This document shows, piece by piece, positions 18,448 through 27,633 of a stretch of 64,000 nt of DNA. Source of the DNA: Marinobacterium zhoushanense (GTDB taxonomy: Bacteria; Pseudomonadota; Gammaproteobacteria; Pseudomonadales; Balneatricaceae). The stretch is from the NCBI RefSeq assembly GCF_014641945.1, contig NZ_BMIJ01000001.1, positions 124,001 through 188,000 of the forward strand. The letters are read 5' to 3'. The notes under the pieces were generated by a model that saw only the letters and a list, made by a program, of their open reading frames with translations, ran no database searches and was not told the origin of the DNA. The translations under genes were made by a program, and so were the position numbers. The stretch's first letter is position 1. Every line of letters starts with the position of its first letter.

Positions 18448-20441
18448 AAGCTTGTTCTTTCTTTCAGTAGATTGTTCCAACCCAAGATCCGACGGTGAGC
18501 CGACCAAAGCAGAAACGAGCCGGCAACTCCTATCAGGTCCCAGTGCCCTTCAGGCACAAACATCAAGGCGGCACAGGAAACCCGGAGCAAAACTTCGTTC
18601 CACCCCAGTTTTTGATGATCGAAACGGGTCAGTGCGGAGGAGAGCATCAGGATGCACAGTGCCAGTTTTGCCAGCAGCCACAGCCATAGCAGAAATTCAA
18701 ACTGCACGTGAGCCTGGTCTACGGTCAGCAGAAGGGGGTTGTATGCGAACGCAAATGGGATGATGAAGATCATGATGCCCACACGAGAGGCATCCACAGA
18801 GGTACGAATCGGCTTGCCCCCGGAGATCGTTGCCGCCGCATAAGCCGCGATGGCGACCGGCGGGGTAATGGCCGAACCCACCGCGATCAGGAACACAAAC
18901 ATATGTGCGGTAAGTGGATCCAACCCCAACTGCTGCATGGCCGGAATAGCGATCGTCGCGACCGTTACATAAGCCGGCAGTGTCGGCATTCCCATGCCCA
19001 GAATGACACATCCCACCGCTGCACATAGAAGCGACGTAAACAACGAGTCTGTAACAAGAGAGCTGAGCAGTACGCCAAACTTAACCGGTACTCCGGTAGC
19101 CGACAGCGCTGATATAACGATGCTCACCGCGGCAATGGCCATCAGGAGATTTGCGAACGTGGAGCCCCCCTCAACTAGACATTTAACCAGCTGTATAGGC
19201 TTCTTTCTCACTTTCGGATTGACGAAGCTCAACGGGAATAGCAACGCCAACGCCGAAATGGAAGCGCCCGATGGCGATAGACCACCGATCAGCAGTATGA
19301 CGATCAGCACCAGCGGCCCAAAGATCATCAGCAGATTCAAATAGTCCTGCCGCTCAGGCATCTCAACTTGGTCTGCTTCCTGGGTATCCGTTTTAATGCC
19401 CAGACGACGCGTCTCGAAAAAGATCATCGCAAACAGACTCAGGTAGTACGCGATAGCCGGCACCAGGATCGCAATGATGATCGTCAGATAGCTGACGCCT
19501 GCAAAGTCCGCCATAACAAGCGCCGCAGCGCCCATGATAGGCGGCATTATCTGACCACCGGTGGAGGCTGATGCTTCGACAGCACCGGCAAAACTGGGAG
19601 TAAAACCACGCCGTTTGATCATCGGGATCGTGACGACGCCCGTACCGACCACATTGGCCACGGCACTGCCGGAAACCGTTCCGAAAAGTGCAGAAGAGAG
19701 AACCGCAGCATAGGCAGGTCCTCCGGCCGCGCGACGCATCCAATAGAACGCTATACGGATCATCGATTCGCCAGCGCCGACACCTTCCAGCACCGCGCCG
19801 AGGATGATAAATGGAAAGACGGTGGTAACGACGATTGAGAAGGTGCTCCCCATGATGCCCGTGTCCAGACTGAACAGCAGGTTTTGGGCAAGCATCTCTT
19901 CGACACCGCTATCGACGGTTTTCAGCGGCCCCGGCCACAGATGGCCGGTCCACATGTAGGCGATGCCGAAAATGCCGAGAATCGCGACGGGGATACCCCA
20001 TATGCGCCAGCAAAAGAAGAGTGCTGCAGCAGCCGATATCACCGATATCCACATCTCATACGTTCCGAACAGGAACATCCCGTCATCGATGTCGCGAGCG
20101 ATGAAGTAGAACTCAAAGCTTCCCCAGAACAGCGCGGCTGTTGCCAGCACGCCGGCCAGAACCGTCCACCACTGAGCGGGCTCCGCCCGTGTTCCCAGCA
20201 TATTCAGGAGCACAACCACGACACATAGCATGAAAAACGTTGGCCGGAAGAGGTACATCTCGAACGGGCCTATTCGAAAATCCCCGATTGCGGGCATAAC
20301 ATTGGCCAACCCATAGAGGGTGACCAGCAGTGCGAAAATATAACTTCCGGCCCGAACCAGCCGGTTTTCCTGCAGTAAAATCTGCATAACCTTCACCCTG
20401 ACAGGGGAAAATCTCCCCATATTGGTAACAGTGCTAATCAC
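18444..20441 (-). CDS. Fused TRAP transporter permease (DctQM type)
   Basis: The 665-residue membrane protein fuses the small 4-helix and large 12-helix TRAP subunits, as is usual in TAXI-type systems. The large-subunit signatures are clear: GTVSGSAVANVVGTGVVTIPMIKR and ASASTGGQIMPPIMGAAALVMA at about 255-310, and GMGMPTLPAYVT at about 490. It imports a substrate with sodium or proton symport together with the binding protein encoded just upstream. The GTG start at 20441 overlaps the TAXI stop (GTGA); an ATG at 20387 with AAGG before it is an alternative. The next gene is a sulfatase, so an organosulfate is the inferred cargo. Confidence 0.93.
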   Translation of the reverse strand: MISTVTNMGRFSPVRVKVMQILLQENRLVRAGSYIFALLVTLYGLANVMPAIGDFRIGPFEMYLFRPTFFMLCVVVVLLNMLGTRAEPAQWWTVLAGVLATAALFWGSFEFYFIARDIDDGMFLFGTYEMWISVISAAAALFFCWRIWGIPVAILGIFGIAYMWTGHLWPGPLKTVDSGVEEMLAQNLLFSLDTGIMGSTFSIVVTTVFPFIILGAVLEGVGAGESMIRIAFYWMRRAAGGPAYAAVLSSALFGTVSGSAVANVVGTGVVTIPMIKRRGFTPSFAGAVEASASTGGQIMPPIMGAAALVMADFAGVSYLTIIIAILVPAIAYYLSLFAMIFFETRRLGIKTDTQEADQVEMPERQDYLNLLMIFGPLVLIVILLIGGLSPSGASISALALLFPLSFVNPKVRKKPIQLVKCLVEGGSTFANLLMAIAAVSIVISALSATGVPVKFGVLLSSLVTDSLFTSLLCAAVGCVILGMGMPTLPAYVTVATIAIPAMQQLGLDPLTAHMFVFLIAVGSAITPPVAIAAYAAATISGGKPIRTSVDASRVGIMIFIIPFAFAYNPLLLTVDQAHVQFEFLLWLWLLAKLALCILMLSSALTRFDHQKLGWNEVLLRVSCAALMFVPEGHWDLIGVAGSFLLWSAHRRILGWNNLLKERTSL

Positions 20442-21415
20442 TTATATTCGTCCGGGATCTCGATCCCGCGTTCAGCATAGTAACGAGCAGCGCCAGGGTG
20501 GATCTTTGCAGCAACACCGACAAAAGGATCGGCACTCACCAAGTGCTTCATCAGAGGATTGCCCTCGGCGATCTTGCTGACGTTTTCGAAGTAGGATTTG
20601 GTCAACTGATAGGCGATCTCATCCGACATATCTTCATTAACGCCAATGAACATCAGCGTCTGGAAGGTATAAACATCGGATTCGTTCACCACACCCGGAT
20701 AGGTACCGGCAGGAATGACGCCGTCGGCCATACCGACAGATTTGGACGGAACACGGTTTTCGGGCTTCACGGACAAAAGGCGGATTGGTCGCTGCAGACT
20801 CATCTCAGCAAGCGATTGCGATCCCAAACCAAATGAGCCCACGTACACATCGAACTGGCCATCCTGGAAGCTTTGGGACGCCACACCCCACGGAGCCTTG
20901 ACCGCCTCATAACTGCCCGGCTCCAACCCGCCGGCTTTTACCAATGCCGTGATCTGTGCGTTGGCGGCCCCTGCCGGAGGCCCAATGTAAACACGCTTGC
21001 CAACCGCATCCTCCCAAGACTCTATGCCAGAATCCGCCCAGGTGACCGCGTGATACATACTCGCTGGGAAACCGAACAGGGCACGAACATTCTTTGATAA
21101 CGCTGACGCCTTCTCTCCCATCTTGGCGTAGGGACCTTTACCGGCTTGGAGCGCATAGAAAGCAGGTGTAGGAACGACAGCGCTATCCAACTTCCCGGTC
21201 GCGACCTTCAAGAGGGATTTTGTCAGTGTCTGCCCCATCGAAAGCTGAACATTGATGCCGTCCTCACCCCAATAGCTAGCCATGGTTTGAGGCAACAACC
21301 CCACTACGCTTGCAGCAGTAGCAGTTTCCATACCGATATCATTGGCCTGGGCACTGATTGGCATCACCCCCACCGTCAGGGCACACAAAGTCGTGCATAG
21401 AACTTTTTTGATCAT
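20438..21415 (-). CDS. TAXI-family TRAP solute-binding protein
   Basis: The 325-residue protein has a signal peptide (about 1-25, cleaved near AQA-N) and the TAXI-family fold, with motifs such as DSGIESWEDAVGKRVYIGPPAGAA and the C-terminal HPGAARYYAERGIEIP. It delivers substrate in the periplasm to the fused permease encoded next. It is the first gene of the leftward operon. Upstream is a dyad operator candidate shared with the divergent LysR gene. Confidence 0.92.
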   Translation of the reverse strand: MIKKVLCTTLCALTVGVMPISAQANDIGMETATAASVVGLLPQTMASYWGEDGINVQLSMGQTLTKSLLKVATGKLDSAVVPTPAFYALQAGKGPYAKMGEKASALSKNVRALFGFPASMYHAVTWADSGIESWEDAVGKRVYIGPPAGAANAQITALVKAGGLEPGSYEAVKAPWGVASQSFQDGQFDVYVGSFGLGSQSLAEMSLQRPIRLLSVKPENRVPSKSVGMADGVIPAGTYPGVVNESDVYTFQTLMFIGVNEDMSDEIAYQLTKSYFENVSKIAEGNPLMKHLVSADPFVGVAAKIHPGAARYYAERGIEIPDEYK

Positions 21416-21453
21416 GTCGGAGTTTCCAAATAATTATTTTTATCAAGACAAGG

Positions 21454-21474
21454 CTAGTGTACGATCCACACTAG
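21454..21474. promoter_or_regulatory. Candidate LysR operator of the sulfatase locus
   Basis: CTAGTGT-N7-ACACTAG is a perfect 7-base inverted repeat that also contains a T-N11-A core. It lies in the 104-base gap between the divergent TAXI and LysR genes, where LysR regulators bind. The strong symmetry and position support it, but binding is untested. Confidence 0.6.
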
Positions 21475-21519
21475 AAATATGTAAAATTCAAATTTAAACC
21501 TCTAATATAACAATTTCGT

Positions 21520-22425
21520 ATGGATCCTAAGCATCTTCTCTACCTGTCTGTCGTGCTGGAAAAAGGCTCATTAACCGAGGCGGCAAAACATTTGGCGGTC
21601 ACTCAGCCCACATTGACTCGAATCATGTCTACCCTTGAGATGCAGGCGGGGGGACAACTGTTCAGTCGCAGTCGCTACGGCGTCAAAGCGACGCCTGTTG
21701 GGGAAGCACTTGCACGCGAGGGGCGAGCCATCCAGCGAAACGTGGAGATGGCTCAGCTCATCTCTTCACGCTTCAGTCATGGATACAATCAGGAGATTCG
21801 GATTGGTGTCGGGCCGTTGCTGGCAGCTACGATAATTCCGGAAGTGATCAACCAGATAATTTCCGATGTAAAGAAAACGAGTCTGACCATCAACGTCTAC
21901 CGGCCGACAGTACTGATGGACAAACTGATGGACGGCGAGCTGGACCTGGTCATCGCGCCGGCAGCGGACCTTAGAACCATCGAGCACACGCAACGCACGC
22001 TCCTGGGTGATGATCAGTTGGGTATCTTTTGTAGCCGCTCACACCCTCTGGCTCAAAAGAAGGAGCTTACATTAAGAGACTTCTACGATTTCCCGTGGCT
22101 TTCTCTGGGGCATGCCTCCCCGTTCGAAAGACAGGTAATGGAGATGTTAAGCGTACGAGGCCTCTCCAATATCCGCACACAACTGATTTTTCGGAACGAC
22201 GGTCATATGCTTTTACACATTCTAAGCCAGGGGGCATACCTCGCTGTCCTGCCGAGAAAACCAATCCAATGCAGTCTGTACAACGACCAACTCGTTGAAC
22301 TTGAATTGAATACCGGATTAATTCAGGAGCGGAATCTCTACCTTTGGGCCCGCGACGAGTTTGCCGATCACCCTCTGACGCAGAAGCTGACACAACTGTT
22401 TAAAGAAGCGATCGGCGTTGAATGA
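21520..22425 (+). CDS. LysR-family regulator of the sulfatase/TRAP locus
   Basis: The 301-residue protein has the LysR winged-helix N-terminus (GSLTEAAKHLAVTQPTLTRIMSTLE, residues about 16-40) and a substrate-binding-type effector domain (about 90-300; IGVGPLLAATIIPEVI, DLVIAPAADLRT). It is divergent from the TAXI/TRAP/sulfatase operon and convergent with the second sulfatase. It probably senses the imported substrate or its desulfated product (inference). Confidence 0.9.
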   Translation: MDPKHLLYLSVVLEKGSLTEAAKHLAVTQPTLTRIMSTLEMQAGGQLFSRSRYGVKATPVGEALAREGRAIQRNVEMAQLISSRFSHGYNQEIRIGVGPLLAATIIPEVINQIISDVKKTSLTINVYRPTVLMDKLMDGELDLVIAPAADLRTIEHTQRTLLGDDQLGIFCSRSHPLAQKKELTLRDFYDFPWLSLGHASPFERQVMEMLSVRGLSNIRTQLIFRNDGHMLLHILSQGAYLAVLPRKPIQCSLYNDQLVELELNTGLIQERNLYLWARDEFADHPLTQKLTQLFKEAIGVE

Positions 22426-22447
22426 AACGAAGGCCCTACTCTCTTGC

Positions 22448-24013
22448 CTAGGCCCGGCGAATCGCCACCGGACACTCATCCATGGTGTTGGTGACCTCAA
22501 TCGCCAACTGCTCCAGTAAGCGAGCCTTCAATTGCGCATAATCCGGATCGGACCAGCGATTATGCGTTTCGCGGGGGTCACGCTCAAAGTCGTAGAGTTC
22601 TCCCCAGTCTTCGCCCGGATAGAGCGTTATCCGCCACTGAGTCGAATAGAGCGTCCGACTACGCGAGGCTCTCGATAATCCCATCCTCGGCACATTATCG
22701 TTGTGCTCAATGAGTAGCTGCTCACGCCCCTCTCCTTTGCCATAATCGACCAGTAAATTACGTCCCTGCATACCGAAATAGGGTTTGATACCTGCGCGCG
22801 CTAAAACGGTCGGTGCTACATCGACAGCACTACCGAGAATCCGAGTTTTTCCACTTCCTGTCACCGAATCCCGCCAGATAAACGGGACTCGATGGATCGA
22901 CCTGCGCATCCACGGACCTTTCAGCAGCAAGTTTGCATCGCCCAGATAATCTCCGTGATCCGATGTAAAGATGATAACGGTGTTGTCATCAAGCCCCGCC
23001 GCTTGCAGCGCCTGGGTAATACTGCCGACCGCATCGTCGATCATATCGATCATCCCACCGGTCAACGCCATCGCTTCCCGCACCTCGCGATCCGTTGCGG
23101 CAAACGCATCCTGCGGCGAGTTTGGCAGTTGGCCCTGTCTGAGACGATCCAGTTCAAACTTCAGCGGCAGAGGCTGAACATCGAAATCCTCGGGTACTAC
23201 ATCCAGCTCGAACTGTTCCGGCCTGTAGTGATCCCAATAGCGACCGGGGGGATTGAACGGATGGTGCGGATCGGGAAACGAGACAAACAGGAAAAACGGC
23301 TGGTCGGAATCCGACTGCTGCTTTATCCACTCGACCGATCGCTCTTCGATATATCGAGTCGGATACAACGCCTCCGGCATCTTCGTGCGTTTCGCCTGAG
23401 GACAGGTGTAATCGTGATCGAACTGGACCTGTGGATCACGGTACTCCTTCCAGCGTTCGGTCTGCTCGCGTAACCACTGGAGGTAATGCCCGCCACAAAC
23501 ATCACCGTGGCTTGTCACCATATCTACATGGTCGAATCCGTAGTAGGGCGTTGGGAACTCATAGACCTCCTCATCCGCGTAACGCCCGGGCTCTTCCTGG
23601 ACATAGTCTCGATAATCATCCTTCCACGCCTGTGGAATCCGGGCGTTGAACTGCTCTGCAACCTGTTTAGCCAGGGGTGCAGTATTAGTGCCGAACGGCT
23701 GAAGATGGCTTTTTCCGATTGCAGCCGTCTTATAGCCCCCCTCCCTCAACACCTCGACAAACGTGTTGGCTCGACTGGAAAGTGCGCATCCGTTATATCG
23801 AAGGCCGTGAACACTGGGATACCGCCCCGTCAGTATGCTGGCTCGGTTGGGCATGCAAACCGGTGAAGCCGTATGAAACTCGCTAAACAGCAGTCCTGTT
23901 TCTGCCAGCTTATCGATATTCGGCGTATTGATGACCGTATGCCCCATACAGCTCAGCCAGTCGGCTCGTTGCTGGTCGGTCACGATCATTACAAAATTAG
24001 GCTGTTTACTCAT
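22448..24013 (-). CDS. Second type I sulfatase
   Basis: The start at 24013 follows GAGGGGC and gives 521 residues beginning MSKQPNFVMIVTDQQRADW. Asp13 and Gln14 occupy metal-ligand positions, Cys53 in SPVCMPNRASILTGRYPS is the formylglycine site, and a complete C-x-P-x-R-x4-TG motif is present. SDHGDYLGD, around residue 310, is the C-terminal metal motif. Without a signal peptide it should be cytoplasmic. It is only distantly similar to the sulfatase at 17131, so the two may remove sulfate from different positions of one substrate or act on different substrates. Choline-sulfatase or phosphonate-hydrolase relatives are alternatives. Confidence 0.9.
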   Translation of the reverse strand: MSKQPNFVMIVTDQQRADWLSCMGHTVINTPNIDKLAETGLLFSEFHTASPVCMPNRASILTGRYPSVHGLRYNGCALSSRANTFVEVLREGGYKTAAIGKSHLQPFGTNTAPLAKQVAEQFNARIPQAWKDDYRDYVQEEPGRYADEEVYEFPTPYYGFDHVDMVTSHGDVCGGHYLQWLREQTERWKEYRDPQVQFDHDYTCPQAKRTKMPEALYPTRYIEERSVEWIKQQSDSDQPFFLFVSFPDPHHPFNPPGRYWDHYRPEQFELDVVPEDFDVQPLPLKFELDRLRQGQLPNSPQDAFAATDREVREAMALTGGMIDMIDDAVGSITQALQAAGLDDNTVIIFTSDHGDYLGDANLLLKGPWMRRSIHRVPFIWRDSVTGSGKTRILGSAVDVAPTVLARAGIKPYFGMQGRNLLVDYGKGEGREQLLIEHNDNVPRMGLSRASRSRTLYSTQWRITLYPGEDWGELYDFERDPRETHNRWSDPDYAQLKARLLEQLAIEVTNTMDECPVAIRRA

Positions 24014-24150
24014 GTGAGCCCCTCGCTTCATGGAAGCCCAAAATGTCGAGAATAAAAAAGCAGGGTACATTCAAAACAATGAAATTGCTTATCGGTACCC
24101 CGTAATGTTGGTGCTTTGGGGCGCGTACGTAAGTTGAATACCGTTGTGGA

Positions 24151-25482
24151 TCAGTAAATCATTCGCTTGAATCGATAGCTCAGGTTCATACCCACCTCAG
24201 TGGCTTTCTCGCCGCCATCGTTTTTCGCGTGTATGACACCGGCTCCCAGGGTTAAACCTTTTGCCAGTTTGTAATCGACTCCCAGGCTATACCCCTCATT
24301 TCCGCCACCGCCAAGCTGGACGGTTGCTGGAGGATTGTAGGAGTCCCAAGCTTTCAGATAGTTAGCACCGACCTTCCACTTGCCTTTACTCCAGTCCAAT
24401 CCCCAGTGGACCTGCCTGTCGTCGACATGGATATCGGTCACGTCGTTATCGTATTTTTCGTATGCGTAATAAACGCTGGTGCTAAGTATCGCGCCATCGT
24501 TCAGCTTCTTACCCACTTTGAAACCAGCATCTGTACTTTTCTGCAACATATCGTCATTCACAACATGCACAGAGGTATGTGTAAGGCCGGTGCTTAGTTT
24601 CAGGCCGCTTGAGGTAGTACCGTTCCACTGAAGCGCCAGCTCATATTCGTCATTCTCGAGCCCAAGATGACTCCAGCTATCCTGATGAGTCGGTGCGGTC
24701 CCTTTTCCGGAAAAACCCTCATAGGTGTTTTGTAAATTCATCGAAACACCAAACTTGAAACCGGAAAGGACCGGCGACTGATATCCGATTTTGATCGCGT
24801 CCTGGGTATCGCGGGAGAAAGACCGCCAATCACCACCCACAATACCGTTTGGCCAATCCCAGTCATAGTCAGAGCGGCGCATATGTCCACCGGCATATGG
24901 CAGGTTGCCCCACCAAGGGATAATACCGGTAAACGCTCCATGCCCTACCGCAAGACCTACTCGGCCTGACTGCATGGGCTTGAGGCGATCTGCAGCACCG
25001 TCATCCTCACCAAGGTAGAGAGTACCGTAACGCTTGCTGTCCAGCTGAAGCGAAAGCTCATCCATCTGGTCATTGTCCAGCCATGCATTATCCAACTGGA
25101 AAGCACTGTGCAGCTTCACCTCCATCGGGCCATAACTGTCCGAGGTGAATTTGTAACTGGGATCTAGCGAGATAGAGCCGTAATAGTAATGGGGAGTACT
25201 ACCATCGATATTCTCTTTTGAAGCGACCGGACTTGTTGAATCCGAATAGTCGACAGATGAGAAGCCCGCATGCCCGAAGAAGCCAAGAGCGACATACGCA
25301 CCCTCTTCCGGGGCTTGATCATGAAGTTCGATATCGGCCGATGCGTATGCAGAACAACCTAAAAAGAGCGCTCCCATAACCGCTATCGAAAGCCTTGATG
25401 CGCTAAAACAAGGTTTTTTAGTACAACTAAAAATCTTATCAGACCTGACAGATTTATTATTAGATAGGTTTACTACAGACAT
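24151..25482 (-). CDS. Outer-membrane porin
   Basis: The 443-residue protein has a long N-region and signal peptide (cleaved near YASA-D, about residue 49). The mature part alternates polar and hydrophobic residues as in 16-stranded porins, ending LSYRFKRMIY with an aromatic C-terminal residue. It resembles Gram-negative general porins that take up anionic solutes. It is in the same direction as the second sulfatase, 137 bases upstream of it, and probably lets the substrate cross the outer membrane. An internal Met nearer the signal core could be the true start. Confidence 0.82.
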   Translation of the reverse strand: MSVVNLSNNKSVRSDKIFSCTKKPCFSASRLSIAVMGALFLGCSAYASADIELHDQAPEEGAYVALGFFGHAGFSSVDYSDSTSPVASKENIDGSTPHYYYGSISLDPSYKFTSDSYGPMEVKLHSAFQLDNAWLDNDQMDELSLQLDSKRYGTLYLGEDDGAADRLKPMQSGRVGLAVGHGAFTGIIPWWGNLPYAGGHMRRSDYDWDWPNGIVGGDWRSFSRDTQDAIKIGYQSPVLSGFKFGVSMNLQNTYEGFSGKGTAPTHQDSWSHLGLENDEYELALQWNGTTSSGLKLSTGLTHTSVHVVNDDMLQKSTDAGFKVGKKLNDGAILSTSVYYAYEKYDNDVTDIHVDDRQVHWGLDWSKGKWKVGANYLKAWDSYNPPATVQLGGGGNEGYSLGVDYKLAKGLTLGAGVIHAKNDGGEKATEVGMNLSYRFKRMIY

Positions 25483-26043
25483 AGGAATCCCCGGCCTATC
25501 ACAAAATAGGCAATTTGTTTTTTTTGTATACGGATTTAGGTGTATTGCGTATGTCTAACAAACTTTATATTCAAGAAACATATATTGACGACCAACTTAT
25601 GAATCTAGAATCAGACCATAGGCTCCTCCAATAAATATACCGACGCTAATATAAATGGCTTTTTCGTATATGAAACAAATACCACCACCTTTTAAGGCAT
25701 TTGATTAACCATTAACGTTAGCACTTGTATATGTATTAAATTGTTTTTGACATCACCAATGTATGAAACAAACAACCGATTGTAAAATTTAAATTTGCGT
25801 TACCAAACAAACAAAAATGCATGGATGGCACTATCGCTCTTATGTGGCAGCCCCTCACTCAGGCAATCCACATGCGAATAGATCCGCCGACAGATCAAGG
25901 GCTAGAGGTACAACAGTCGACAGAGGTCAGTCAGCTGAAAGGAGATAAGAGTGCCATCGCTGCTCGGACAAACTGAGCAGACAGGCAAGATGCTGAAAGG
26001 AGTAGGGGAAACAAAACAGGTTAAATTCCCCCCACCGAAAGCG
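25483..26043. other. AT-rich intergenic region upstream of the porin
   Basis: This stretch of about 560 bases holds no convincing gene. It is clearly AT-rich compared with its surroundings. The 11-mer TATGAAACAAA occurs twice as a direct repeat (25669-25679 and 25762-25772). It must contain the porin promoter, reading leftward. The right 90 bases carry a ribosome-binding-like AAAGGAG before a GTG at 25951, but the frame that follows runs antisense into ompW and is not credible. Confidence 0.5.
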
Positions 26044-26703
26044 TTAAAAACGCTTGGAGATACCCAAGGAGATGATCAACGGATCCAGGGTGATATCCGC
26101 CGATGCCTTGGCACCACCAACCGCCGGCAAGTCACCGCTGGCAGTGGTTTTTGCGTAGATCTTCTTGACGTCGAGAAAGAGGGAAAAGTCTTTGTATACT
26201 CTTCCTTCAATACCCCCCTGTAGAACCGCACCGTAGGTGCTGTCGGCCTTGAAATCCGCGATTGCACCATCCTCGGTATCGGTTACCAACGTGTAGTTGA
26301 CCCCCACCCCCAGATAGGGGCGAATCGCGGCAGGCCCTCCCAGATAGCGGGTCACCGATAGCACCGCCGGTCCATAGGTGACCTTACCCAGAACGCCAGC
26401 CGATGCCAGGGTGCCAGTCCCCCTCAACGTTGTTGTCGGTGGCAAACCCAATGTCAAACGGGCCGTCCAGTAGGGATCGATCTGGTAGTTGGCGCCAAAC
26501 GATAGTCCATTATTGCTCGATGCTTCGCCGTTGCCGCCCGAAATAATAGTTCCATTGGCATAGGCTTTGGCATCGGTGCTGAAGCGGATATGGGCGGGCC
26601 CGACAAATACGCTCCAAGGAGAGTCTTCGGCTTGTGCCATATCGACGCAGAGTGTTGCCAGCGTAAGCAGTGCAACCCGTATAGAGCATTGCTTGATCTT
26701 CAT
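26044..26703 (-). CDS. OmpW family outer-membrane protein
   Basis: AGGAGAT before the ATG at 26703 fixes the start, giving 219 residues with a signal peptide ending at AQA. The mature protein shows the OmpW eight-strand barrel signatures: an N-terminal strand (WSVFVGPAHIRF), TYGPAVLSVTRYLGG, IRPYLGVGVNYT, and a terminal strand ending in SLGISKRF with C-terminal Phe. OmpW proteins pass small hydrophobic molecules and appear in many aromatic- or hydrocarbon-degrading bacteria. A link to the aromatic operon nearby is only a suggestion. Confidence 0.87.
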   Translation of the reverse strand: MKIKQCSIRVALLTLATLCVDMAQAEDSPWSVFVGPAHIRFSTDAKAYANGTIISGGNGEASSNNGLSFGANYQIDPYWTARLTLGLPPTTTLRGTGTLASAGVLGKVTYGPAVLSVTRYLGGPAAIRPYLGVGVNYTLVTDTEDGAIADFKADSTYGAVLQGGIEGRVYKDFSLFLDVKKIYAKTTASGDLPAVGGAKASADITLDPLIISLGISKRF

Positions 26704-26776
26704 CTGTATCTCCTGCCTCAGGACAGAGAGCGGCCGCGCCAGCGCTCTGTCTGACGTGAGTTGGCTTGCACTAAGG

Positions 26777-27505
26777 TCAGTCGCGTCCGGCTTCCAGGAT
26801 CGCCTGGGCAAAGCGTTTCGGATCGGTGAACAGCAGCTCATGGCTGCCCGGACATTCGACCAGTCGGAACAGTCCTAAACGCTCCGACAAGCGGGGGTGC
26901 CAAGGCAGGCTGTGGGGCAAGGCGGTATCCTGCTGACAGTTGACATAAGACTTGCCCACTGCCGATTCGGCGAGCGGCGTCTGCAGATGGGCGGGATCGG
27001 TAAAGGTTCGGTAGGGCTGGAGATTGAGTTTTTGATAGCACTCCTGCGCAAACGCCAGCGTCGCATCATTCATGAACGCTTCGCGAAAGACGGGAAAGGG
27101 GAAAGTCACCGACTGATTGTTTTCAGCGGCCAGCGCGGCGAACAGTGCTGCATAGTGCGGCGGCACCAGATCGACCAGCGCCTCGCCATCCAGCGGAACG
27201 AAGGCGTTGCAGAAGATCACCCGGGAGATGCGTTCGGGAATTCGATCCACCACCTGGGCAATCACCATCCCGCCGTAGCTGTGACCCGCCAGTCGCACGT
27301 CGCGAAGATCCTCCGCTTCGATGTAATCGATCAACGATCGCACCGCGTCCTCCAGACCGACAGCGCGTCGATCATCCTCGGGTCGGTTACCGGCCAGCGT
27401 CGGGCAGTGGGTCGAGTATCCGGCTTCTCGTATGTGGGCAGCGGTCGCTTCCATCTCGGCACCTGTGTGGCAGGCGCCGTGTACCAAAACATAGTGAGCT
27501 GTCAT
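26777..27505 (-). CDS. Alpha/beta-hydrolase (small esterase type)
   Basis: The 242-residue protein has HG near the start (YVLVHGACHTG, oxyanion region), the nucleophile elbow GHSYGG with Ser76, and a terminal catalytic His222 in PGSHELLF. It resembles plant methylesterase/hydroxynitrile-lyase-like bacterial hydrolases. AGGAG lies before the ATG. It lies 128 bases downstream of an AraC-family gene on the same strand, which may regulate it. The substrate is unknown. Confidence 0.84.
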   Translation of the reverse strand: MTAHYVLVHGACHTGAEMEATAAHIREAGYSTHCPTLAGNRPEDDRRAVGLEDAVRSLIDYIEAEDLRDVRLAGHSYGGMVIAQVVDRIPERISRVIFCNAFVPLDGEALVDLVPPHYAALFAALAAENNQSVTFPFPVFREAFMNDATLAFAQECYQKLNLQPYRTFTDPAHLQTPLAESAVGKSYVNCQQDTALPHSLPWHPRLSERLGLFRLVECPGSHELLFTDPKRFAQAILEAGRD

Positions 27506-27633
27506 ATGAACTCCTCGTGATTGTTGTTTGAGGGTTGAGGAGAGCCCACTGTAAAGCGGCGATTAGCGGACGAATGGACGCACAGAGACAACCTGATGGA
27601 CGATGAGTGACAATCGATCGCAGCGAGAAGGTA

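Noticed and set aside
25951..26223. Possible small plus-strand gene with AAAGGAG before a GTG
   Set aside because: Most of it runs antisense through the conserved C-terminus of OmpW; the product has no family resemblance.
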